Shown here: positions 6,024 to 11,772 of the stretch, in pieces
Numbering within the stretch: position 1 is the stretch's first letter
Layout of the letters: every line of letters begins with the position of its first letter
DNA from: Klebsiella pneumoniae
Lineage (GTDB): Bacteria > Pseudomonadota > Gammaproteobacteria > Ga0077536
Reading direction: 5' to 3'
Assembly (NCBI GenBank): GCA_945873015.1
Contig: CAMCBY010000074.1
Span: 1-11,772, forward strand
DNA: 11,772 nt
The notes under the pieces: generated by a model
Databases searched by the model: none
What the model was told of the DNA's origin: nothing
The model's input: only the letters and a program-made list of their open reading frames with translations
Made by a program: the position numbers and the translations under genes

Positions 6024-8333
6024 ATGCTGCGCCCCATGACTAATACACCCCACGCCGCCGGTGGCGAACCGGATTTCACTACGCTGCTCACCGACAGCGT
6101 TGCCGACTATTGCGTGCGGGCCCTCGCGCCACGGCGCCTGCGTAGCCTGCACGACGCGGGCCAGGCTTTTGACGGTCATGCCTGGCTTGAAATGGCCGAA
6201 CTCGGCTGGTGCGGCCTGGTGGTGCCGGAAGCGCAGGGTGGGCTCGGTCTCGGCGCGCAGGCCGTGGCGAGCGTGTGCCGTGAACTGGGGCGGGTGGTGG
6301 CCGGCGAGCCGTTCGTTGAGAGCGCCGTGATGGCTGCCAGTGTGCTTGCCGCCGTCGGTGCCGACGAGCAGCAACTGACCGCACTGCTGGAAGGCGCACA
6401 GATCTATAGCTCTCCGCTGACGCCGGTCGCATGGCAGCGCGCGGTCGCGGCGCGCCGCGATGGCGACGGCTGGCTGCTGAACGGCGATGCCGGACAATTG
6501 CCGCTGGCGGCCGACGCCGACGTGGTGTTGATTCCGGCCCGCAGCGAGGCCGGCCTGCTGGTGTGTATGGTGCCGCGCGATGCGCCCGGGTTGACCATCC
6601 ACGCATTGCCGCTCGCCGATGGTTCGCGCGATGGACGCGTCACCTGTGCGAGCGTGCGTACCAGCGCCGCGCGCGTGCTGGGCAGCGCCCAGCTCGACCA
6701 TTGCCTGGCGCTCGGTGCAGTGGCCGGCAGCGCTTATATGCTCGGCCTGTGTGAAGCCCTGTTTGAGGTGACGCTTGATTACCTGCGCACGCGTCGTCAG
6801 TTCGGGCGCGCGCTCGGCAGCTTCCAGGCGTTGCAACATCGTGCCGTCGACATGTTCATGCATCTGCGTCTGACTCGCGCCGCCCTGGATGTGGCCGTGG
6901 CCGCGATCGATGGCGGTGATGCGACCGAGCTGGCCTGCGCGCGCGCCCGTCAGCGCGCCTGCGATACCGTCACACGGGTGCTGCGCGAATGTATCCAGCT
7001 GCATGGCGCCATCGGTTACACCGAACAGTGTGATGTCTCGCTGTATGTGCAACGTGGCCTGGTGATGAGCGCACGTTTCGGTGGCGCCATCACACAATTG
7101 CGCGGCATGGCGGCGCTGCGCGCTGGCGACAATGGCCATGAAGCGGTGTTGCCCGCACCGCTGCCCGATGACTATGCGCCGCCTGGCGGCGACTGGAACG
7201 AAGTCGAAGACCGTTTGTTCCGCAGCACCGTACGTCATTGGACAGAAGCGAACTATCCTGCGGACCTGCGCCACCCGCCGGGCCAATTGCGCTGGGCTGA
7301 AATCAAGGACTGGCATGCGTGTCTGGTGGCACGCGGCTGGGCAGCGCCGGCGTGGCCGCGCGAATATGGCGGCATGGGTTTAGGCCCGAGCAAGATGATT
7401 ATCTTCATCGAAGAACTCGAGCGCTGGGGTGTGGCGCGCGCGCCGGATCAGGGCATCGTCATGATTGGTCCGATCCTGCAGGCGAATGGCAATCAGGAGC
7501 AGCGCGAGCGTTATTTGGGCCATGCGCTGACCGGTGCCCAGATCTGGTGCCAGGGTTATTCCGAACCGAACGCCGGCTCTGATCTCGCGTCGCTCGCGAC
7601 CAGTGCGGTGCTCGAAGGTGATGAGTTCGTCGTCAACGGCCAGAAGACCTGGACCACCCACGGTATGGATGCCACGCATATGTATTGCCTGGTGCGCACT
7701 GACCCGCAGGCCAAACCCCAGGCGGGCATCAGCTTTCTTCTGATCGACCTCGACCAACCCGGGGTGACGGTGCGCCCGATCATCAATCTTGGCGGGCATG
7801 TCGATTTCTGCGAGGTGTTTCTCGATAACGTGCGCGTGCCGCGCGCCAATCTGGTCGGTGCACTCAACCAGGGCTGGACCATCGCCAAATCCTTGCTTGG
7901 TCATGAGCGTCTGTTTGTCGGCAGCCCCAAGCTATGTCAGCACGCGCTGCATCAACTGCGCGAACTGGCGCAGGCCGATGGTCGTATGGACGACGCGGTG
8001 TTCGTCGATGGTCTGGTGCGCATCGCGCTCGATGTGCTCGATCTGGAAGCGCTGTATGGCGACTATGCCGCCATGATCAAGCGCGGCGAAGAGCCGGGCA
8101 TTGATATCTCGGTGCTCAAGATCTGGTCGACCGAAACCTATGTGCGGCTGAGCGAAATGATTCTGGAGGCGGGCGGCGCAGCCGCCGGCGTGCGCGGCAC
8201 GCAGGCCTTCGGCAGTGCCGAGGTCGATGTGCTCAGTCATTTCTACAACGCACGGCCGGCACCTATCTATGCCGGCAGCAATGAAATCCAGCGCAACATC
8301 ATCGCCAAACATGTGCTCAATCTGCCGACATGA
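6024..8333 (+). CDS. Fused tandem acyl-CoA dehydrogenase (FadE34/CasC-like architecture)
   Basis: At 769 residues this is about twice the length of an ordinary acyl-CoA dehydrogenase and contains two ACAD modules. The first (about 15-365) ends with the alpha-domain signatures RTRRQFGRALGSFQALQH (255-272) and LHGAIGYT (326-333), which in ACADs contact the FAD adenosine/pyrophosphate. It lacks the TEPxAGSD loop. The second (about 390-769) has SEPNAGSD (513-520), GQKTWTTHG (539-547) and YAGSNEIQRNII (749-760), but lacks the RxQFG and HGGxGYT signatures. The halves are thus complementary and probably form one FAD site, as known for heteromeric and fused ACADs acting on steroid side-chain CoA thioesters. 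Reaction: alpha,beta-desaturation of an acyl-CoA, passing electrons to ETF. The ATG at 6024 has GAGG 5 nt upstream; a second ATG at 6036 has no such site. It overlaps the ligase gene by 4 nt. The fused architecture is clear; the steroid link is inferred. Confidence 0.92.
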   Translation: MLRPMTNTPHAAGGEPDFTTLLTDSVADYCVRALAPRRLRSLHDAGQAFDGHAWLEMAELGWCGLVVPEAQGGLGLGAQAVASVCRELGRVVAGEPFVESAVMAASVLAAVGADEQQLTALLEGAQIYSSPLTPVAWQRAVAARRDGDGWLLNGDAGQLPLAADADVVLIPARSEAGLLVCMVPRDAPGLTIHALPLADGSRDGRVTCASVRTSAARVLGSAQLDHCLALGAVAGSAYMLGLCEALFEVTLDYLRTRRQFGRALGSFQALQHRAVDMFMHLRLTRAALDVAVAAIDGGDATELACARARQRACDTVTRVLRECIQLHGAIGYTEQCDVSLYVQRGLVMSARFGGAITQLRGMAALRAGDNGHEAVLPAPLPDDYAPPGGDWNEVEDRLFRSTVRHWTEANYPADLRHPPGQLRWAEIKDWHACLVARGWAAPAWPREYGGMGLGPSKMIIFIEELERWGVARAPDQGIVMIGPILQANGNQEQRERYLGHALTGAQIWCQGYSEPNAGSDLASLATSAVLEGDEFVVNGQKTWTTHGMDATHMYCLVRTDPQAKPQAGISFLLIDLDQPGVTVRPIINLGGHVDFCEVFLDNVRVPRANLVGALNQGWTIAKSLLGHERLFVGSPKLCQHALHQLRELAQADGRMDDAVFVDGLVRIALDVLDLEALYGDYAAMIKRGEEPGIDISVLKIWSTETYVRLSEMILEAGGAAAGVRGTQAFGSAEVDVLSHFYNARPAPIYAGSNEIQRNIIAKHVLNLPT

Positions 8334-9946
8334 AACTGCTCAACGAATCCTACTGGCCGCTCAGTGACGAACTGGCGCTGATTGAGACCAGTTGCGGTGG
8401 CGTGTTGCGCGCTGCGGCGGCCGCCCATCCCGAGCGTATCGCGCTCATCGAAGGGCACCCCGACGAGGGCAGCCGCCGGCGCTGGACCTATGCCGCCTTG
8501 CTCGCGGACGCGGAGCGCAGCGCACGCGCCTTGCTCAATGTCTTCGCGCCAGGTGACCACGTCGCAGTGTGGGCCGGCAACAGCCCGGAATGGGTCATCG
8601 TGCAATTTGGTCTGGCGCTGGCTGGTATGGTGCTGGTGACGGTCAACCCCGCCTATCGGCCGGCCGAACTGGGTTACGTGCTGCGCCAGTCACGTGCGCG
8701 CGGTGTGTTTCACGAGCGAAATTATCGCGGCCTCGATATGGCGGCGGCGGTGAACGAGGCGCTGGCCGGCGAAGACATCACGCTCTCACGGGTCGTGTGT
8801 CTCGATGAACTCGCTGAGTTCGTCGCAAGCAACGACCGTGGCGCGAACTTGCCGGCAGTCGATCCGCGCGCGCCGTGCATGATTCAGTACACTTCCGGCA
8901 CCACCGGCAGGCCCAAGGGCGCTTTGCTCAATCATTTCAGCGTGACCAACAACTCGCGCATCATGGCTTTGATCAAAGGGCTGGATGGCAGCACCATCAA
9001 TCTCGCCGTCGCGCCCTTGTTTCACACTGCCGGTTGCGTGGGCAATGTGCTCGGCATGGCGCAGATTGGCGCGACCATGGTGCAGCCGGCGGCTTTTGAC
9101 GCGGAGTCCATGCTCGACCTCGTCGAACAGGAGCACGTCACTTATACCTTTGGCGTGCCGACCATGTTGATTGCGTTGCTCGCCGCGCACGCGCGCAAAC
9201 CGCGCGATTTGTCGAGTCTCAAGACCGTGTTCTCCGGCGCCACCATCGTGCCGATGGAAGTAGTGCGCCAGGTCGAAGAGCAGTTCGGTGTCACGCTCAT
9301 CATCGGTTATGGCCAGACCGAGACTTCGCCGGCCATCACCCATACCCGGCCACACGACAACGCGGTCGACAAGAGCGAAACCATCGGTCAGCCGATTCCG
9401 CAGATTGAAGTGAAGATCATCGACCCGATGAGTGGTACGACCCTGCCGCTCGATACGCCGGGTGAGCTGTGTACGCGTGGTTTTCTGGTCATGATGGGAT
9501 ACTTCGAAATGCCGGAAGCGACCGCCGCCACCATCGATGACGAAGGCTGGTTGCATACAGGGGATCTGTGCAGCATGGACGCGCGCGGATTCTGTCGCGT
9601 CACCGGCCGCTTGAAAGACATGATCATTCGCGGCGGCGAGAACATCTATCCGCGCGAAATTGAAGAAGTGCTGTATACCCATCCGGCGGTCGCGGAAGTG
9701 GCGGTGGTCGGTATCCCCGATGATTATTGGGGCGAACAGGTGGGCGCGGTGGTGAGTTTCAAGGCCGATTTAACGGCGAGCGGTGAGGCCTTACGCGAAT
9801 ATGTTGCGGCACGTCTCGCGCGGCATAAAGTGCCGAGCCAGTGGTATGCGTTGCCGGCCATTCCGGCGACGGCGTCGGGTAAGTTACAGAAATTCCGCCT
9901 GGTCGACATGTTCCGCAGTGGCGAACTAGAGACCGCAAAAATCTGA
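8330..9946 (+). CDS. AMP-forming acyl-CoA synthetase (fatty-acyl/steroid-type CoA ligase)
   Basis: A complete 538-residue member of the ANL adenylate-forming superfamily, full length for the family. Visible motifs in order: phosphate-binding YTSGTTGRPKG (187-197), substrate/adenine loop YGQTETSP (327-334), GWLHTGD (406-412) whose Asp binds the AMP ribose, hinge and C-domain entry GRLKDMIIRGGENIYP (426-441), and the C-terminal ASGKLQK with the adenylation Lys518. It converts a carboxylic acid, ATP and CoA to an acyl-CoA, AMP and pyrophosphate. Its ATG overlaps the TGA of the fused acyl-CoA dehydrogenase (ATGA, 8330-8333), so the two are translationally coupled. It most likely makes, or helps recycle, the acyl-CoA that the dehydrogenase desaturates. 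Substrate chain type cannot be read from sequence. An A-type repeat begins about 3 bp after its stop. Confidence 0.95.
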   Translation: MKLLNESYWPLSDELALIETSCGGVLRAAAAAHPERIALIEGHPDEGSRRRWTYAALLADAERSARALLNVFAPGDHVAVWAGNSPEWVIVQFGLALAGMVLVTVNPAYRPAELGYVLRQSRARGVFHERNYRGLDMAAAVNEALAGEDITLSRVVCLDELAEFVASNDRGANLPAVDPRAPCMIQYTSGTTGRPKGALLNHFSVTNNSRIMALIKGLDGSTINLAVAPLFHTAGCVGNVLGMAQIGATMVQPAAFDAESMLDLVEQEHVTYTFGVPTMLIALLAAHARKPRDLSSLKTVFSGATIVPMEVVRQVEEQFGVTLIIGYGQTETSPAITHTRPHDNAVDKSETIGQPIPQIEVKIIDPMSGTTLPLDTPGELCTRGFLVMMGYFEMPEATAATIDDEGWLHTGDLCSMDARGFCRVTGRLKDMIIRGGENIYPREIEEVLYTHPAVAEVAVVGIPDDYWGEQVGAVVSFKADLTASGEALREYVAARLARHKVPSQWYALPAIPATASGKLQKFRLVDMFRSGELETAKI

Positions 9947-9949
9947 ATC

Positions 9950-10143
9950 GTAGGTGCGAATTCATTCGCACATTCATTTGCCAGTTTCGAGCGCTGTGCC
10001 CTCTGCCAATGTCAGGCTGAAGCCTGACCCACAAAGAGCAAGAGCAAGAGCAAGAGCTCTGTGGGTCAGGCTTCAGCCTGACATTCAAGCTCAATCCATC
10101 GATGCCCGACGGAAACTGAAGGTGCGCACGAATTCGCACCTAC
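9950..10143. repeat. Nested inverted repeats: A-family pair enclosing a B-family pair
   Basis: The outer A units are GTAGGTGCGAATTCATTCGC... (9950-9975, perfect hairpin core 9954-9971) and a diverged right unit at 10119-10143, which differs from the 512-536 copy at three positions. Inside lies a perfect B pair, 10010-10033 and 10060-10083. Together they occupy almost all of the 207-bp gap between the converging ligase and alpha/beta-hydrolase genes. No other terminator is visible, so these hairpins are the likely 3' ends of both transcripts. Confidence 0.82.
10008..10085. repeat. B-family inverted repeat pair (REPIN-like), GTCAGGCTTCAGCCTGAC version, with hexamer repeat in the loop
   Basis: AATGTCAGGCTGAAGCCTGA... 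(10008-10033) and its exact reverse complement (10060-10085) are separated by 26 nt. The spacer contains three full AGAGCA copies (10035-10052) plus a partial fourth, a small tandem repeat. Compared with the copy at 338-422, the core has G/C where the other has A/T at the paired stem positions. Confidence 0.85.
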
Positions 10144-10153
10144 GGGCCTGCGT

Positions 10154-10879
10154 TCAGGCGTTGCTCGACAGTTCTTCTATCACTCGCGTCAATTCATCGG
10201 GCTTGGAGAAATACGCCGAGTGACTGGCGTCGATACTGCGCACGGCGCTCATGGTCTCGCGCCGGTGCATGTAGCGCTGCCAGTCGAGCGGCACGGCACG
10301 GTCGGCGCTGAGTTCGATGTAGGCCTTGCGTACGCGACCGTAGTTTTGTGCGCTGAGCTGCATCGGTGTCAAAGAGGGTCTGAGTGGTTCGGGGCTCAGC
10401 AGCAGACGGCTGAGTTCGATATCGTCCTCGCTGCAGTCGTGATAAAGCGCGTCGCGATAACCCTCTTCGCGCAGCATGTCGTAGCTGCCATCTTCGGCTT
10501 GATAGAAGTAGGGCAACAGGCGCGAGTCGCCGGCGTGGGCCAGCAGGTCGAACACCGTCTCTCCATGCAGCGCGACGACTGCCGCGAGATAGATACCGCA
10601 GTGAATCAGGTCGGGCCGTTGCTCGGCGACGGTGCTTAACACGATACCCGCGCGGCTATGGGCGACCACCACGCTGGGCTCGGCGCTCGCATCGAGTATG
10701 GTCAGCAGGCGGTCGGCATAATCCTGCAGGCCGACGTCGCGCGCTGGCGTCCAGTCGCGGCCATGACTGGGAAGGTCGGGTGCGATGACCTCGTGCCCAT
10801 GCGCGCGCAAACGGCTAACGACCTTATGCCAGCACCAGGCGCCGTGCCAGGAGCCATGAACGAGAACGATACGACTCAT
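10154..10879 (-). CDS. Alpha/beta hydrolase (EstC/methylesterase-like)
   Basis: A complete 241-residue alpha/beta hydrolase. The N-terminus IVLVHGSWHGAWCW (4-17) carries the HG oxyanion-hole motif and the W-H-G-A-W-C-W signature of the plant methylesterase/EstC-like subgroup. APDLPSHGRD (33-42) follows. The nucleophile elbow is VVAHSRAG with Ser75, where alanines replace both glycines of the usual G-x-S-x-G; this is tolerated in the subgroup. The likely triad is completed by Asp193 (YIELSADRAVP) and His220 (DASHSAYFSKPDEL). It probably cleaves an ester or similar bond in the cytoplasm; there is no signal peptide. The ATG at 10879 has a GAGG-type ribosome site about 10 nt upstream. It runs in the same direction as the 208-residue gene behind it (104-bp gap) and converges on the ligase operon. 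Substrate unknown. Confidence 0.92.
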   Translation of the reverse strand: MSRIVLVHGSWHGAWCWHKVVSRLRAHGHEVIAPDLPSHGRDWTPARDVGLQDYADRLLTILDASAEPSVVVAHSRAGIVLSTVAEQRPDLIHCGIYLAAVVALHGETVFDLLAHAGDSRLLPYFYQAEDGSYDMLREEGYRDALYHDCSEDDIELSRLLLSPEPLRPSLTPMQLSAQNYGRVRKAYIELSADRAVPLDWQRYMHRRETMSAVRSIDASHSAYFSKPDELTRVIEELSSNA

Positions 10880-10897
10880 GCCTTGAGTTCCTCTGTC

Positions 10898-10928
10898 GTG
10901 ACGAAAGTGAATGACGCACTTTAGTCAC
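10898..10928. promoter_or_regulatory. 31-bp dyad upstream of the alpha/beta hydrolase (operator or leader hairpin)
   Basis: GTGACGAAAGTG, a 7-nt loop (AATGACG), then CACTTTAGTCAC pair at 11 of 12 positions. The dyad lies 19-49 nt upstream of the hydrolase start codon, just before its ribosome site. On the transcribed (minus) strand it is followed by GACAGAGG rather than T residues, so it is not a typical intrinsic terminator for the gene behind. A repressor operator or a 5'-leader hairpin fits better. A second, weaker 7-bp repeat (TGCGCAA 10935-10941, TTGCGCA 10955-10961) lies further upstream. Confidence 0.45.
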
Positions 10929-10983
10929 CGACGCTGCGCAATCCTTCTCGTTCCTTGCGCACTCAACGGCGTGTTGCGGACGA

Positions 10984-11610
10984 TTACAACAGGGCGTCGC
11001 TCTGCGCCGCCGCCGCGGCTTTGTTCTCTTCCATTCTGAGCATCAGGCGCAACAGCGATTCCATTTCCTGATAACCACGGTCGGCGACACTGTCCGGCAG
11101 GATCACCGGCAGGCTGCCATCTTCGACCAGCGCGGCGTCGAGCAGGATCAGCGGAATGCGTTGTTTGCAGTCCATGATGGTGCGGAACACCGAATAGTAG
11201 GTGCCGATCAGACCGTAGCGGTCGTCCCGTGCAATCTGCGTCAGCAGTGTGGCGAGCGGTGCGCGTGCAATTTTGATACGTAAGGCGTGGGTGCGATCGG
11301 CGCTGGACAGTTCGTCATACCAGCGCCCGTAGAAGGTCAGGGTCTGCTGCCAAGGCAGGCGCAATACCGCTTCCGGGCGGCTGACGCGGCCGATGACCGG
11401 CGCGCCGCGCGCTTTCAGTTCACCGAGTTTGATAAGCGTCAGACGCTCGCCGCGTGGCTCGAGTCTATGCACCAGATACCGGTCGCTGCCCTTGGTCGCC
11501 AACAGGGTTTTGCTGAGCCCGATGCGCGCGAGTGCATAGACCAGGGCAGATTGAGGGGATCCGGTCATGGCGCGTAAGGGAAGCGGTGCTCCTGAGCAGA
11601 GGAACGGCAC
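10984..11610 (-). CDS. Uncharacterised 208-residue protein
   Basis: I do not recognise this family. The frame is open for 208 codons from a GTG at 11610 (GAGG about 10 nt upstream). An ATG at 11568 (195 residues, beginning MTGSPQSALVYALAR) is an alternative start without a well-placed ribosome site. The protein is soluble-looking, with no signal peptide or membrane helix. It mixes basic segments (KGSDRYLVHRLEPRGERLTL) with a hydrophobic strand IPLILLDAALVEDG (about 151-164), and ends in a probable helix with an Ala-rich tail (MLRMEENKAAAAAQSDALL). No catalytic motif stands out. It lies upstream of, and in the same direction as, the alpha/beta hydrolase, with 104 bp between that contain two dyads, so the two may be separately controlled. 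Confidence 0.65.
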   Translation of the reverse strand: MPFLCSGAPLPLRAMTGSPQSALVYALARIGLSKTLLATKGSDRYLVHRLEPRGERLTLIKLGELKARGAPVIGRVSRPEAVLRLPWQQTLTFYGRWYDELSSADRTHALRIKIARAPLATLLTQIARDDRYGLIGTYYSVFRTIMDCKQRIPLILLDAALVEDGSLPVILPDSVADRGYQEMESLLRLMLRMEENKAAAAAQSDALL

Positions 11611-11712
11611 TATCCTTATGCCTCAAGCCGGTTATCGACCGCGAGCGCCACCCTGGCGGATACCAGACGCGGCGTGCGGATGTGCCGGGTGCCTGCGCAG
11701 AATAGCGGCCCC

Positions 11713-11731
11713 GGCCTCAGGAATCGAGGCC
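11713..11731. other. Small hairpin in the terminal gene-free stretch
   Basis: GGCCTC, a 7-nt loop, then GAGGCC form a perfect 6-bp stem. It is the only structure noted in the last 160 bp; there is no T run, and its role is unknown. The surrounding 11611-11772 contains no gene I can support. Confidence 0.3.
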
Positions 11732-11772
11732 TGCTTGCCTCTGCACGCACTCAGCGGCTCGCGGCGGCGGCC

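Noticed and set aside
5955..7316. Open frame of 453 codons on the minus strand
   Set aside because: Antisense to the fused acyl-CoA dehydrogenase, which has unmistakable family motifs; the shadow is His/Gln/Arg-rich without a family.
8786..9682. Open frame of 298 codons on the minus strand
   Set aside because: Antisense to the CoA ligase; composition typical of a shadow frame and no domain.
11632..11772. Minus-strand frame open from the window edge to a TAA at 11632-11634 (about 46 codons)
   Set aside because: It could be the 3' end of an upstream gene, but the translation is low-complexity Arg/Ala/His/Pro with no recognisable family; too short to support.

Overview
The window comes from a GC-rich bacterium. 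Protein style and repeat content suggest a proteobacterium, probably an uncultured gammaproteobacterium that degrades lipids or steroids. No RNA gene or marker gene fixes the taxonomy, so this rests on gene style only.

Layout, left to right: (1) the 3' end of a limonene-epoxide-hydrolase/SnoaL-type gene (+), followed by a hairpin; (2) a 466-bp intergenic region built from nested inverted repeats; (3) a classical short-chain dehydrogenase/reductase (+); (4) a short inverted-repeat element that fills the gap to (5), a converging 4.4-kb gene (-) for a roughly 1467-residue, twelve-helix membrane protein with large extracytoplasmic sensor-like domains and an unusual cytoplasmic tail; (6) divergent from it, a two-gene operon (+) with a tandem (fused) acyl-CoA dehydrogenase and an AMP-forming acyl-CoA ligase whose start and stop codons overlap by 4 nt; (7) a second nested inverted-repeat cluster filling the convergent gap; (8) an alpha/beta hydrolase (-) with a strong dyad just upstream of its start; (9) an unrecognised 208-residue protein (-); (10) a 160-bp tail with no supportable gene.

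The metabolic genes fit together as CoA activation (ligase), alpha,beta-dehydrogenation (fused acyl-CoA dehydrogenase), oxidation of a hydroxyl or reduction of a ketone (short-chain dehydrogenase) and hydrolysis (epoxide-hydrolase-like and alpha/beta hydrolase). This is the kind of set seen around degradation of steroid side chains, terpenoids or other bulky acyl chains. The substrate is inferred, not shown.

The two most unusual things are the large membrane protein and the repeats. The protein looks like a sensor, but no kinase, GGDEF, chemotaxis or HAMP output can be seen. The repeats form three families: A (core GTGCGAATTCATTCGCAC), B (core GTCAGRCTTCAGYCTGAC) and C (TTGGGTGTAGGTCT...). 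They are nested inside one another, and the copies show stem-preserving base changes. At 188-480 an A repeat appears to have been split by a roughly 260-bp element with 21-bp terminal inverted repeats.
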